Assembly: GCA_020441385.1 (NCBI GenBank)
Contig: JAGRMG010000057.1
Coordinates: forward strand, 1 to 43,644
Length of the DNA: 43,644 bases
Direction: 5' to 3'
Origin: Paracoccaceae bacterium
GTDB lineage: Bacteria; Pseudomonadota; Alphaproteobacteria; Rhodobacterales; Rhodobacteraceae
Shown here one piece after another: positions 17,592 to 26,017 of the stretch. The position numbers and the translations under genes were made by a program. The notes below the pieces were generated by a model. It had not been told where the DNA came from, did not search any database, and saw only the letters and a list, made by a program, of their open reading frames with translations. Every line of letters begins with the position of its first letter. The first letter of the stretch is position 1.

Positions 17592-18665
17592 ATGGACGAT
17601 CTGAAAGGGAAATATCTGGGGCAGATCGCCGATGCGGCGGACGAGACCGCGCTTGAATCGATCCGCCTCGCCGCCATCGGCAAGAAGGGCGAGATCAGCC
17701 TGAAGATGCGCGAACTTGGCCGCATGACCCCCGAGGAACGCCAGGTTGCCGGCCCGGCGCTGAACGCCCTCAAGGACGAGATCAATTCCGCCCTGGCGGC
17801 AAAGAAGGCGGCGCTGGGCGATGCCGCGCTCGACGAACGGCTGCGCGGCGAATGGCTGGACGTGACGCTGCCCTCGCGGCCGCGGCGGGCCGGCACGCTG
17901 CATCCCGTGAGCCAGGCCGGCGAGGAACTGACCGCGATCTTCGCCGATATGGGCTTTTCCGTGGCCGAGGGCCCGCGCATCGAGACCGACTGGTACAATT
18001 TCGACGCGCTCAACATCCCCGGTCACCATCCGGCGCGGGCCGAGATGGACACGTTCTACATGCACCGCGCCGCGGGCGACAACCGCCCGCCCAACGTGCT
18101 GCGCACCCATACCAGCCCGGTGCAGATCAGGGCGATGGAGGCGCAGGGCGCGCCGATCCGCATCATCTGCCCGGGCGGCGTCTACCGCGCCGATTACGAC
18201 CAGACCCACACGCCGATGTTCCACCAGGTCGAGGGGCTGGCGCTGGATACCGACATATCCATGGCCAACCTGAAATGGGTGCTGGAAGAGTTCTGCCGCG
18301 CCTTCTTCGAGATCGACGATGTCGAACTGCGCTTCCGCGCCAGCCATTTCCCGTTCACCGAACCCTCGGCCGAGGTCGATATCCGCTGCTCCTGGGCGGG
18401 CGGCGCGCTGAGGATCGGCGAGGGCGACGACTGGATGGAAATTCTCGGCTCGGGCATGGTGCACCCATCGGTCATCGCCGCCGGCGGCATCGACCCCGAG
18501 GTCTACCAGGGCTTTGCCTTCGGCATCGGCATCGACCGGCTGGCGATGCTGAAATACGGCATCCCCGACCTGCGGGCGTTCTTCGATTCCGACCTGCGCT
18601 GGCTGCGCCACTACGGCTTTGCCTCGCTCGACGTGCCGACGCTCAGGGGGGGGCTGTCGCGCTAG
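17592..18665 (+). CDS. pheS: Phenylalanine-tRNA ligase alpha subunit
   Basis: 357-aa catalytic subunit of the class II (alpha-beta)2 phenylalanyl-tRNA synthetase. It has the N-terminal coiled-coil tRNA-binding arm (residues ~10-85), then motif 2 around [13 protein letters not shown], the [17 protein letters not shown] segment and motif 3 [22 protein letters not shown] near the C-terminus. Length is normal. The ATG at 17592 follows a GGGGGG-rich stretch. In most bacteria pheT follows directly; here about 1.8 kb of other genes separates pheS from pheT. Confidence 0.96.
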   Translation: MDDLKGKYLGQIADAADETALESIRLAAIGKKGEISLKMRELGRMTPEERQVAGPALNALKDEINSALAAKKAALGDAALDERLRGEWLDVTLPSRPRRAGTLHPVSQAGEELTAIFADMGFSVAEGPRIETDWYNFDALNIPGHHPARAEMDTFYMHRAAGDNRPPNVLRTHTSPVQIRAMEAQGAPIRIICPGGVYRADYDQTHTPMFHQVEGLALDTDISMANLKWVLEEFCRAFFEIDDVELRFRASHFPFTEPSAEVDIRCSWAGGALRIGEGDDWMEILGSGMVHPSVIAAGGIDPEVYQGFAFGIGIDRLAMLKYGIPDLRAFFDSDLRWLRHYGFASLDVPTLRGGLSR

Positions 18666-18689
18666 ACGACAGACAGACAAGGGACACGG

Positions 18690-18968
18690 ATGCTGTTTTC
18701 GCACGATCACCGCCATGCCGGCCCGAGGTCGCAGCGCATCTACGCGCTGTTCGAGATCGTCTATACGCTGGTCGATTTCGGCGCCGCCTTTCTGTTTCTC
18801 GTCGGGTCGGTCATGTTCCTGTACGACGACTGGACGCATTTCGGCACCTGGCTGTTCATCATCGGATCGGTTCTGTTCTGCGCCAAGCCGACCATCCGCC
18901 TGCTGCGGGAACTGAAACTCGCCGCCATCGGCGATACCGAGGATCTGGCCAGGCGGCTGGGGCGGTGA
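18690..18968 (+). CDS. YrhK-family membrane protein
   Basis: 92-aa protein starting 24 bases after the pheS stop. Two membrane helices are visible (about residues 24-45, LVDFGAAFLFLVGSVMF, and 52-66, WLFIIGSVLFCAKPTIRLL), the shape and core of the YrhK domain. Function of the family is unknown. Spacing suggests cotranscription with pheS. The region after it carries the hairpin cluster at 19017-19097. Confidence 0.75.
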   Translation: MLFSHDHRHAGPRSQRIYALFEIVYTLVDFGAAFLFLVGSVMFLYDDWTHFGTWLFIIGSVLFCAKPTIRLLRELKLAAIGDTEDLARRLGR

Positions 18969-19016
18969 GGGAGATTGACTTGACCATTTCCCAATCGGCA
19001 GGTCGAAGGACAGAGG

Positions 19017-19097
19017 TTCGCGCCCGGCCCGAGGGTGGGCGCATTTCGCGCCCGCCCTGGGGGGCGGGTCGGGCGCGAACCGGGGCTGGCGCCCCGG
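19017..19097. repeat. Hairpin cluster with TTCGCGCCCG repeats, first locus
   Basis: The decamer TTCGCGCCCG is at 19017-19026 and 19045-19054, and its complement CGGGCGCGAA at 19070-19079, so 19045-19079 folds into a perfect 10-bp stem. A second stem, CCGGGG (19080-19085) with CCCCGG (19092-19097), follows directly. The same 10-bp arms reappear at 29390-29424 and 29506-29515. It could terminate the pheS-yrhK transcript. Confidence 0.7.
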
Positions 19098-19166
19098 AGG
19101 GACGGTGGGATGGAACGGCACCAGACTTGGATAATCCTGAGCGGCGGCTTGAGCAAGTGAAGCTAG

Positions 19167-19652
19167 TTGCATGGGAAACTCACCTGGTCTGACTGGAATT
19201 GGATTTGGCTGTTGTTGACTGAAGCCTTCGAATTACTTGACGGCCTGGGACCGGTTTTGGCTTTGGCTGGCGCTGTCTGGTTGTTTTTCCTACAGCGCCG
19301 TTCGGACAGAGCCATGGAAGAGCGGTTGGAACGCCGCAAGGTCTTTTTGAACTTTCTTGGTACGAACGCTGCGTTGTCCATGTCTGTCAATTCTGAAGAA
19401 AGCGTATTCCGCGACTCATTCGCGCGTGCGTCGGCAGCGGCAGATCAAGTACATCTCGTCGCAACGAGCAGCGAACTTTTGGCTGAGGTTGACCGGTTTC
19501 GAGAAATCGCCACGAAACTGCGTCACCATCACGAATCCAAAGAAGATGCGAAATTCAAGAATGATCAAGACCAGTGGCATAAATGCCATGAGTCCGTGCG
19601 GAAAAGAATGAGGGCGGAGTTGTTGGACAAGACGATAGGCAAAAGAACATGA
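19167..19652 (+). CDS. Hypothetical single-pass membrane protein (161 aa), lower GC
   Basis: The frame opens directly after an in-frame TAG (19164-19166), so the TTG at 19167 is the first possible start; the product begins MHGKLTWSDWNWIW. One long hydrophobic segment (residues ~12-43, including LGPVLALAGAVWLFFLQ) is followed by a charged cytoplasmic region (RRSDRAMEERLERRK) and a mixed helical tail with a HHH-E-K-rich stretch. I do not recognise it. Base composition is unlike its neighbours: two 60-base lines counted by hand (19321-19380 and 19561-19620) give 52% and 50% GC, while neighbouring genes look well above 60%. This suggests transfer. Its TGA stop overlaps the ATG of the pheT-start duplicate (19649-19662). 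Confidence 0.65.
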   Translation: MHGKLTWSDWNWIWLLLTEAFELLDGLGPVLALAGAVWLFFLQRRSDRAMEERLERRKVFLNFLGTNAALSMSVNSEESVFRDSFARASAAADQVHLVATSSELLAEVDRFREIATKLRHHHESKEDAKFKNDQDQWHKCHESVRKRMRAELLDKTIGKRT

Positions 19653-19662
19653 AATTCACCCT
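19649..19662 (+). repeat. Duplicate of the pheT start (left direct repeat)
   Basis: ATGAAATTCACCCT here is identical to the first 14 bases of pheT at 20457-20470, 808 bp downstream. The frame reads M-K-F-T-L as in PheT, then diverges and stops within 12 codons. The two copies exactly flank the MntA/HepT module, as a target-site or recombination duplication would. Confidence 0.75.
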
Positions 19663-19755
19663 TCCCCCCTATGAAGGGCCATAGCGATACCGCCACCGTC
19701 TTTCCAAACGCCGTCGCCGCTTGATTTCCCCCCGCGTCTGTCCGACATTCCGGTC

Positions 19756-20049
19756 ATGGACAAGGCCGCCGTCATATCCGCCATCCGCGCCCTGCGCCCG
19801 GCCTTCGAGGCCGAGGGCGTAAGCCATGTGTACCTGTTCGGATCGGTCGCCCGGGACGAGCAAGGCCCGGCTTCGGATGTCGATCTGTTCTTCGACCACA
19901 AGCTGACCAAATTCGGCCTGATCGAATATTCCGGCCTCAAGCGCTTTGCCCGCGAGCATCTGCCCTTCGACGCCGATTTCATCGAGCGCAGTTGCCTGCA
20001 TCCCGCCATCCGTCCCGAGGCCGAAGCTCAGGCGATCCGGGTATTCTGA
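19756..20049 (+). CDS. MntA-like nucleotidyltransferase (antitoxin)
   Basis: 97-aa minimal nucleotidyltransferase. The family signature is intact: LFGSVARDE (Gly29-Ser30) followed by SDVDLFF with Asp41 and Asp43, and a third acidic strand FDADF (Asp74). In characterised MntA/HepT pairs the MntA enzyme AMPylates the HepT toxin on the Tyr of its HEPN motif and so neutralises it. The stop overlaps the hepT start (TGATG at 20047-20051), giving translational coupling. It lies inside the segment bracketed by the pheT-start repeats. Confidence 0.85.
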   Translation: MDKAAVISAIRALRPAFEAEGVSHVYLFGSVARDEQGPASDVDLFFDHKLTKFGLIEYSGLKRFAREHLPFDADFIERSCLHPAIRPEAEAQAIRVF

Positions 20050-20399
20050 TGCCCGGTCGCGACCGCAACCTGCTGCGCATCGACGACATGCTCGCGGCCA
20101 TCGACGTGGTTGAAACCGTTCTTCGCGAAACCGGCGGTGCGGTGCGGCAGTCCGACCGGGTGCGGGTTTTCGCCATCGAACGGGCGTTCGAGATCGTGTC
20201 GGAGGCGTCGCGGCGGCTGGATGACGACCTCAGGGCAAGCGAACCCGGCATACCGTGGAGTGACATCGCGGGGATCGGCAACATACTCCGTCACGATTAC
20301 GACGACGTGAATTTCGCGCTGCTGATGGGAACCGCCACCGACGATCTGCCGCTATTGCGTTCGGCGCTGTTGCGAATGCGCAAGTGCTGCGAAGACTGA
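20049..20399 (+). CDS. HepT-like (DUF86/HEPN) toxin with atypical active site
   Basis: 116-aa all-helical protein of the DUF86/HepT family, normally a HEPN ribonuclease toxin paired with MntA. The start ATG (20049) overlaps the mntA stop. The family's C-terminal motif is recognisable as IGNILRHDYDDV (76-87), but the canonical arginine of R-x4-H-x-Y is Gly77 here; His82 and the AMPylation-target Tyr84 remain, and an Arg (81) sits directly before the His. So it may be an RNase-dead or divergent-mechanism form. The other helices (IDDMLAAIDVVETVL, FAIERAFEIVSEASRRL) are typical. Confidence 0.8.
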   Translation: MPGRDRNLLRIDDMLAAIDVVETVLRETGGAVRQSDRVRVFAIERAFEIVSEASRRLDDDLRASEPGIPWSDIAGIGNILRHDYDDVNFALLMGTATDDLPLLRSALLRMRKCCED

Positions 20400-20456
20400 G
20401 ACTTTCCATTCGCGACCGCCTGCGCTACTGACGCCGCGAACAAGGGATGCCGCGCA

Positions 20457-20470
20457 ATGAAATTCACCCT
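20457..20470 (+). repeat. Right direct repeat (native pheT start)
   Basis: First 14 bases of pheT, ATGAAATTCACCCT, matching 19649-19662. Confidence 0.75.
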
Positions 20471-22853
20471 CTCCTGGCTGAAGGACCACCTCGACACCAC
20501 GGCGACCGTGGACGAGATCGCCGAGGCGCTGACCGATCTCGGGCTCGAGGTCGAGGCCGTCACCAACCCCGCCGACCGGCTGCGCGCGTTCACGCTGGCG
20601 CGCGTCAAGTCCGCCGAGCAGCACCCCGACGCCGACCGGCTGCGGGTCTGCATCGTCGAGACCGACGAAGGCGAGCGTCAGATCGTCTGCGGCGCGCCCA
20701 ACGCGCGCGAAGGCATCATCGTGGTGCTGGCCAAGCCCGGCGATTATGTGCCGGGCATCGACACCACGCTTTCGGTGGGCAGGATCCGGGGCGTCGAGAG
20801 CCACGGCATGATGGCCTCCGAACGCGAACTGGAACTTTCGGATGAACATGACGGCATCATCGAACTGCCCTCGGGCGAGGTCGGTGAACGGTTCGTCGAC
20901 TGGCTGGCCGACAATTTTCCCGAAAAGGTCGATCCGGTGATCGAGATCGCGATCACCCCGAACCGGCCCGACGCGCTGGGCGTGCGCGGCATCGCGCGCG
21001 ACCTGGCGGCGCGCGGGCTGGGCACGCTCAGGCCGCGCGACCACGACCCGGTGCCGGGCGATTTTCCCTGCCCGATCCCGGTTGCGATCGACGAGGATAC
21101 CGCCGACGGCTGCCCGGTCTTCGCCGGCCGGGTGATCCGGGGTGTCAGGAACGGCCCCAGCCCGCAATGGTTGCAGGACCAGTTGCGCGCCATCGGGCTG
21201 CGGCCGATCTCGGCGCTGGTCGATATCACCAATTTCATGACCTACGATCGCAATCGCCCGCTGCATGTGTTCGATGCCGACAAGGTGGCCGGCGGCCTGC
21301 GCGTGCATCGCGCCCGGGGCGGCGAGACCATCATGGCGCTGGATGACAGGGAATACACCTTCGCGCCCGGCATGATCGTCATTTCCGACGACAACGGCCC
21401 CGAAAGCATCGCCGGCATCATGGGCGGCGCGGCGACCGGCGTGAGCGATCAGACCGAGAACGTCTTTGTCGAGAGCGCCTATTGGGATCACGTCCAGATC
21501 GCGCTGGCGGGCCGGGCGCTCAAGGTCAGCTCCGACGCCCGCTACCGCTTTGAACGCGGCGTCGATCCCGAGTACACCATCGCCGGGCTGGAACACGCCA
21601 CCCGCATGATCGTGGACCTGTGCGGCGGCGAGGTGTCCGAACTGGTGATCGCGGGCGATGTGCCGAACCATTCACGCTCGTACCGGCTGAACCCCGCGCG
21701 GGTGCAAAGCCTGGTGGGCATGGACATCCCCGAAAGCGAACAGCGCCAGACCCTGACCCGGCTGGGCTTTCGCCTCGAAGGCAGCCAGGCGCATGTGCCG
21801 AGCTGGCGGCCCGATATCCAGGGCGAGGCCGATCTGGTCGAGGAAGTGGCGCGGATCGCGTCGCTGACCCGGTTGCAGGGCAGACCGCTCAAACGGCTGA
21901 GCCCGGGCATTCCCAAACCGGTGATGACCCCGCACCAGCGCCGCCTTCAGGCCGCGCGGCGCACCGCCGCGGCGCTGGGCTACAACGAATGCGTCAGCTA
22001 TTCCTTCATCGACCGCGAGGCGGCGGCGCTGTTCGGCGGCGGCGGCGATGCCACCATGCTGGAAAACCCGATCTCGTCGGAGATGACGCATATGCGCCCG
22101 TCGCTGCTGCCGGGGCTGTTGCGCGCGGCGGCGCGCAACCAGGCGCGCGGCTTCATGGATCTGGCGCTGTTCGAGGCCGGGCCGGCCTTTCATGGCGGCG
22201 AGCCGGGCGAACAGCACACGCTGGTCAGCGGCCTGCTGGTCGGGCGCATCGCACCCAAAGACGTGCACGGCACCGCGCGCGCCGTCGATGTGTTCGACGC
22301 CAAGGCCGATGCCGAGGCGGTCCTGGCGGCCATCGGCGCGCCCGCCAGGGCGCAGATCCGGCGCGGCGCGCCGGACTGGTGGCACCCGGGCCGGCACGGC
22401 ATGATCTGCCTGGGCCCGAAGAAGGTGCTGGCCGTGTTCGGAGAGCTGCACCCCCGGGTGCTGAAGGCGATGGACGTGAAAGGCCCGGCCATGGGCTTTG
22501 TCGTCTGGCCCGACGAGGTGCCGCTTGCCCGCCGGACCGGCGCGGGACGCAGCGCGCTCGAGTTGCGCGACCTTCAGGCGGTGGAACGCGATTTCGCCTT
22601 TGTCGTCGATGCCGATGTCGAGGCGCTGACGCTCGTCAACGCCGCCGCCGGGGCCGACAAGGCGCTGATCGAGGATGTGCGCGTGTTCGACGAATTCATC
22701 GGCGGATCGCTGGGTGCGGGCAAGAAGTCGCTGGCGGTGACGGTGCGCTTGCAGCCCCTGGACAAGACGCTCACCGAGAAGGAGATCGAGGCGGTTTCGG
22801 CGCGAATCGTGCAGAAGGTCGGCAAGGCCACCGGCGGCGTGCTGCGCGGCTGA
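20457..22853 (+). CDS. pheT: Phenylalanine-tRNA ligase beta subunit
   Basis: 798-aa beta subunit. Domains in order: the N-terminal MKFTLSWLKDHL segment, the EMAP/OB-type tRNA-binding domain (~40-150, with HPDADRLRVC and IVCGAPNAR), B3/4 editing domain, B5 domain (~400-475), the catalytic-like core with RPSLLPGLLRAAARNQ, and the C-terminal ferredoxin-fold anticodon-binding domain ending KEIEAVSARIVQKVG. Length is normal, so it is intact despite the accessory DNA in front. The start has a weak AAGGGATG upstream. Being separated from pheS it probably needs its own promoter or long read-through; I see no strong promoter in 20400-20456. Confidence 0.96.
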   Translation: MKFTLSWLKDHLDTTATVDEIAEALTDLGLEVEAVTNPADRLRAFTLARVKSAEQHPDADRLRVCIVETDEGERQIVCGAPNAREGIIVVLAKPGDYVPGIDTTLSVGRIRGVESHGMMASERELELSDEHDGIIELPSGEVGERFVDWLADNFPEKVDPVIEIAITPNRPDALGVRGIARDLAARGLGTLRPRDHDPVPGDFPCPIPVAIDEDTADGCPVFAGRVIRGVRNGPSPQWLQDQLRAIGLRPISALVDITNFMTYDRNRPLHVFDADKVAGGLRVHRARGGETIMALDDREYTFAPGMIVISDDNGPESIAGIMGGAATGVSDQTENVFVESAYWDHVQIALAGRALKVSSDARYRFERGVDPEYTIAGLEHATRMIVDLCGGEVSELVIAGDVPNHSRSYRLNPARVQSLVGMDIPESEQRQTLTRLGFRLEGSQAHVPSWRPDIQGEADLVEEVARIASLTRLQGRPLKRLSPGIPKPVMTPHQRRLQAARRTAAALGYNECVSYSFIDREAAALFGGGGDATMLENPISSEMTHMRPSLLPGLLRAAARNQARGFMDLALFEAGPAFHGGEPGEQHTLVSGLLVGRIAPKDVHGTARAVDVFDAKADAEAVLAAIGAPARAQIRRGAPDWWHPGRHGMICLGPKKVLAVFGELHPRVLKAMDVKGPAMGFVVWPDEVPLARRTGAGRSALELRDLQAVERDFAFVVDADVEALTLVNAAAGADKALIEDVRVFDEFIGGSLGAGKKSLAVTVRLQPLDKTLTEKEIEAVSARIVQKVGKATGGVLRG

Positions 22854-22906
22854 ACCGCAGCGCACCTCGCACAGGGGCGGGCCGGAAGCGGAAATCGTTT
22901 GGAATC

Positions 22907-22932
22907 AAGGCTGTCCCCGCGGGGACAACCTT
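22907..22932. terminator. Stem-loop after pheT
   Basis: AAGG-c-TGTCCCC (22907-22918) pairs with GGGGACA-a-CCTT (22921-22932) around a two-base GC turn, with one internal mismatch. It starts 54 bases after the pheT stop. No U-run, but the stem is strong and the position fits the end of the pheT transcript. Confidence 0.6.
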
Positions 22933-22976
22933 GGGTTGAATATCTGGCTGCGCCTGCGCCATCCGTCGCGGGTGTT

Positions 22977-23004
22977 TTGATTCGCCGCGCAGGTGCTGTA
23001 TAGG
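22977..23004 (+). promoter_or_regulatory. Probable sigma70-type promoter of rlmN
   Basis: TTGATT (22977-22982), 16-base spacer, TATAGG (22999-23004). The ATG of rlmN lies 35 bases after the -10 box. Confidence 0.6.
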
Positions 23005-23038
23005 GGCGCTCTGTTCCCCGTTCCCCGAGAGGCCCCCA

Positions 23039-24259
23039 ATGCCCGCCGCCGTACCGATCACCCAGGATGTCGTGACGATCCCCCGCGAGACGGCCGAGGG
23101 GCCGCTCAACCTTGTCGGGCTGACGCGCGAGGCGATGCGCGAGGCGCTGATCGCCGCCGGCACGCCCGAACGTCAGGCGAAGATGCGGGTGGGCCAGATC
23201 TGGCAGTGGATCTACCAGTGGGGCGTGCGCGATTTCGCTTCGATGACCAACCTGGCCAAGGCCTATCGCGCCGAACTGGGCGAACGCTTCGTGATCGCGG
23301 TTCCCGAGGTCGTCGACCGCCAGCTCAGCAGCGACGGAACCCGCAAGTACCTGGTGCGCATTGCCGGCGGTCACGAGGTCGAGGTGGTCTATATCCCCGA
23401 AGAGGGGCGCGGCACGCTGTGCCTGTCCTCGCAGGTCGGCTGCACCCTGACCTGTTCGTTCTGCCATACCGGCACGCAGAAGCTGGTGCGCAACCTGACC
23501 GCCGCCGAGATCGTCGGCCAGGTGATGATGGTGCGCGACGATCTGGGCGAATGGCCGGTGCCGGGCGCGCCCAGGGACGAAACCCGCCTGCTGTCCAATG
23601 TCGTGCTGATGGGCATGGGAGAGCCGCTGTACAATTTCGAAAACGTGCGCGACGCCATGAAGATCGTCATGGACGGCGAGGGGCTGCAACTGTCGCGCCG
23701 CCGCATCACGCTGTCCACGTCGGGCGTCGTGCCCGAGATCGCGCGCGCCGCCGAAGAGATCGGGTGCCTGCTGGCGGTGTCCTTCCATGCCACCACCGAC
23801 GCGGTACGCGACTGGCTGGTGCCGATCAACAAGCGCTGGAACATCGCGCAACTGCTCGAGGCGTTGCGCGCCTATCCCAGGCTGTCCAATTCCGAACGCA
23901 TCACGTTCGAATACGTCATGCTGGACGGAGTCAACGACAGCGACGAGGATGCCCGCCGGCTGGTGCAACTGATCGCCGGCATTCCCGCCAAGATCAACCT
24001 CATCCCGTTCAACGAATGGCCCGGCGCGCCCTACAGGCGGTCGCCGGACAAGCGTATCCGCGCATTCGCCGACATCATCCACAAGGCCGGTTACGCCAGC
24101 CCGATCCGCACGCCCCGGGGCGAGGACATCATGGCCGCCTGCGGCCAGTTGAAATCGGCCACCCGGCGCGCCCGCATGTCGCGCCGCCAGATCGAGGCCG
24201 AGGCAGGCGCGCGGATCGACCCGCCGCGCCGGGCGGGGGGCAGCGACGAAAAGGGGTGA
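23039..24259 (+). CDS. rlmN: 23S rRNA (adenine2503-C2)-methyltransferase RlmN
   Basis: 406-aa radical-SAM enzyme that methylates C2 of A2503 in 23S rRNA and A37 in some tRNAs. The 4Fe-4S motif is [13 protein letters not shown] (CxxxCxxC); the N-terminal RlmN domain contains [17 protein letters not shown], and [14 protein letters not shown] and the [23 protein letters not shown] segments are standard. The catalytic second Cys is expected near [18 protein letters not shown] (AACGQL). Start ATG 23039; a promoter lies at 22977-23004. Confidence 0.95.
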   Translation: MPAAVPITQDVVTIPRETAEGPLNLVGLTREAMREALIAAGTPERQAKMRVGQIWQWIYQWGVRDFASMTNLAKAYRAELGERFVIAVPEVVDRQLSSDGTRKYLVRIAGGHEVEVVYIPEEGRGTLCLSSQVGCTLTCSFCHTGTQKLVRNLTAAEIVGQVMMVRDDLGEWPVPGAPRDETRLLSNVVLMGMGEPLYNFENVRDAMKIVMDGEGLQLSRRRITLSTSGVVPEIARAAEEIGCLLAVSFHATTDAVRDWLVPINKRWNIAQLLEALRAYPRLSNSERITFEYVMLDGVNDSDEDARRLVQLIAGIPAKINLIPFNEWPGAPYRRSPDKRIRAFADIIHKAGYASPIRTPRGEDIMAACGQLKSATRRARMSRRQIEAEAGARIDPPRRAGGSDEKG

Positions 24260-24317
24260 AACCCTCGCGCCGCGGCGCTAACCTCGCGGTGACAGCGCGT
24301 TTCGAAAGGACATCCCC

Positions 24318-24704
24318 ATGATGCGTTTCCTGATTTCCACCGCCGCCCATCTGGTCGGCAATGCCGTCGGCCTGCTGCTGGCCGCCGCATTGCTGAGCGG
24401 CTTCACCATCGCGCCGCTGGCGCTGGTGATCGTCGTCGTCGTGTTCACGGCGGTCGAGGTCGTCGCCTCGCCGCTGATCACCAAGGTTTCGCTCAAGAAG
24501 ATGCCCTCGCTGATGGGCGGGGTGGCGCTGGTCACGACCTTCGTGGGGCTGTGGGTCACGGAGATCTTCGTTGACGGCTTTCAGATCGGCGGCTTGTCGA
24601 ACTGGCTGGCGGCGACGCTGCTGGTCTGGCTGGGCGCGCTGATCGCCGGGGTTCTTTTGCCGGTCTACGTGTTCAAGAGCCTGCGCGAAGAGCGCCGGAA
24701 CTGA
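24318..24704 (+). CDS. Small holin-like integral membrane protein
   Basis: 128-aa protein, almost entirely hydrophobic with about four membrane helices (e.g. LVIVVVVFTAVEVVAS, SLMGGVALVTTFVGLWVTE, WLAATLLVWLGALIAGVLLP) and a basic C-terminus. It resembles bacterial proteins annotated as 'phage holin family' (superfamily IV), although no phage genes are nearby, so a housekeeping membrane role is more likely. The start could be 24318 or the adjacent ATG at 24321; an AAAGGA lies 9 bases upstream. Confidence 0.65.
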   Translation: MMRFLISTAAHLVGNAVGLLLAAALLSGFTIAPLALVIVVVVFTAVEVVASPLITKVSLKKMPSLMGGVALVTTFVGLWVTEIFVDGFQIGGLSNWLAATLLVWLGALIAGVLLPVYVFKSLREERRN

Positions 24705-24817
24705 GAACGGGGCGCCCCCGGCAGGGCTGCCCGGAAATTTCCCAAATCGCGATACATTTCGGCCCCGATCAACAGTCAGTTTCGATTCTGCGAACAAACA
24801 CGCAGGAGAAGAGACGC

Positions 24818-25027
24818 ATGGCACGCCTGGATACTGGCAGCACGATGATCGAGGCCCCGATCCTGGATTTGATCAAGCGGGAACGGGCCAAGGCGCTTTC
24901 GCCGCGGGAATGGAAATTCCGGCTGGCGGGCCACGGCCTCGCGATCAAGGACGTCAAGGGCGGGCAGGTCGTGACCAAGCTGCCCCAAGGCGTCGAACTG
25001 GGCGTGCTGCCAACGCATCTGATCTGA
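24818..25027 (+). CDS. Small conserved-looking hypothetical protein (69 aa)
   Basis: ATG 24818 is preceded by CAGGAGAAGAGACGC, a strong ribosome-binding site. The product is soluble and mixed: MARLDTGSTMIEAPILDLIK at the start, then REWKFRLAGHGLAIKDV and GGQVVTKLPQGVELGVLP. I recognise no domain. The moderate hydrophobicity pattern and good start signal favour a real gene. It is convergent with the LOG gene, 21 bases away. Confidence 0.65.
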   Translation: MARLDTGSTMIEAPILDLIKRERAKALSPREWKFRLAGHGLAIKDVKGGQVVTKLPQGVELGVLPTHLI

Positions 25028-25048
25028 CCGGGGCGCCGGCTCTGTGCG

Positions 25049-25912
25049 TCAGGGTCGGTCCGTCGGGGCGGTGCGGCCGGGAATGTCCTCGCGCGGGGGC
25101 GCGGGCTGCCAGGTGCGGATCATCTCGATCGCCTCGGCGGCGGTTTCCACAAAGCGGAACAGGTCCAGATCCTCGCGCGAAATGGTGCCGGCCTCGGCCA
25201 GCCCGTCCCAGTTGACGATGCGTTCCCAGAACTCGCGGCCGAACAGCAGGAACGGCACCCGTTCCATCCGGCCGGTCTGGATCAGGGTCAGCGATTCGAA
25301 CATTTCGTCAAGCGTCCCGAAGCCGCCGGGAAACACGCAGATGGCGCGCGCGCGCATCAGGAAATGCATCTTGCGGATCGCGAAATAGTGGAAGTTGAAG
25401 CACAGGTCGGGCGTGACATGGGCGTTGGGCGCCTGTTCGTGCGGCAGCACGATGTTGAGCCCGATCGAAACGCCGCCGGCCTCGGCGGCGCCGCGGTTTC
25501 CCGCCTCCATCACGCCGGGGCCGCCGCCGGTGCAGATGACGAATTCGCGCCCTTCGCGTTGCAGCGACATCTCGGTGATCAGGCGGGCGAATTCGCGCGC
25601 CTCCTCGTAATATCGCGACAGGCCGGCCAGGGTCGGCGTGCGGGCGGTATCGCGCAACTCGGGCGCGGGGATGCGGGCGCCGCCGAACAGGACCACCGTG
25701 CTTTCGACCCCGCGCTGGTCAAGCAGCATCTGCGGCTTGAGCAGTTCCAGTTGCAGGCGCACCGGGCGCAGCTCTTCTCGGCACAGGAAATCGTCGTCGG
25801 CAAAGGCCAGCCGGTATGAGGGCGCGCGCGTCTGGGGCGTGTCGGGCACCTCGCGGGCGGTGGTGCGGTCGGTATGGGCATCCCGGAACGGGCTTGGTCG
25901 GTCGTCTTTCAT
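25049..25912 (-). CDS. LOG-family / TIGR00730 Rossmann-fold protein
   Basis: 287-aa protein with the two LOG motifs: FVICTGGGPGVMEAGNRGA (about 124-142) and the nucleotide-binding PGGFGTLDE (195-203). LOG proteins hydrolyse nucleoside 5'-monophosphates (cytokinin riboside 5'-monophosphate phosphoribohydrolase) or act on related AMP-like substrates. This is the longer bacterial type with a ~70-residue N-terminal extension containing LQLELLKPQMLL. The start ATG 25910-25912 has no strong Shine-Dalgarno. A -10-like TATAGG on the minus strand lies about 35 bases upstream, in a palindrome shared with the divergent dehydratase gene. Confidence 0.85.
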   Translation of the reverse strand: MKDDRPSPFRDAHTDRTTAREVPDTPQTRAPSYRLAFADDDFLCREELRPVRLQLELLKPQMLLDQRGVESTVVLFGGARIPAPELRDTARTPTLAGLSRYYEEAREFARLITEMSLQREGREFVICTGGGPGVMEAGNRGAAEAGGVSIGLNIVLPHEQAPNAHVTPDLCFNFHYFAIRKMHFLMRARAICVFPGGFGTLDEMFESLTLIQTGRMERVPFLLFGREFWERIVNWDGLAEAGTISREDLDLFRFVETAAEAIEMIRTWQPAPPREDIPGRTAPTDRP

Positions 25913-25945
25913 CAAGCGGCTTCCCTGCTTGCGCGTCTGTCCCAG

Positions 25946-25955
25946 CCCTATAGGG
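25946..25955. promoter_or_regulatory. Symmetric TATAGG/-10 palindrome between LOG and dehydratase genes
   Basis: CCCTATAGGG is a perfect 10-bp palindrome reading TATAGG in both directions, midway between divergent starts at 25912 and 26018. A TTGCGC at 25929-25934 on the plus strand is 14 bases from it, short for a -35. Use as an overlapping bidirectional -10 is inferred. Confidence 0.35.
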
Positions 25956-26017
25956 TTCGCCGGGGCAAGGCCAGTGGCGAAGGGCCGGGGCGGCACCGGC
26001 AGGCGGAGGTTTCGAAA

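Noticed and set aside
24318-24704. Prophage remnant because of the holin-like protein
   Set aside because: No lysin, tail, integrase or other phage gene nearby; such holin-like proteins occur as ordinary chromosomal genes.
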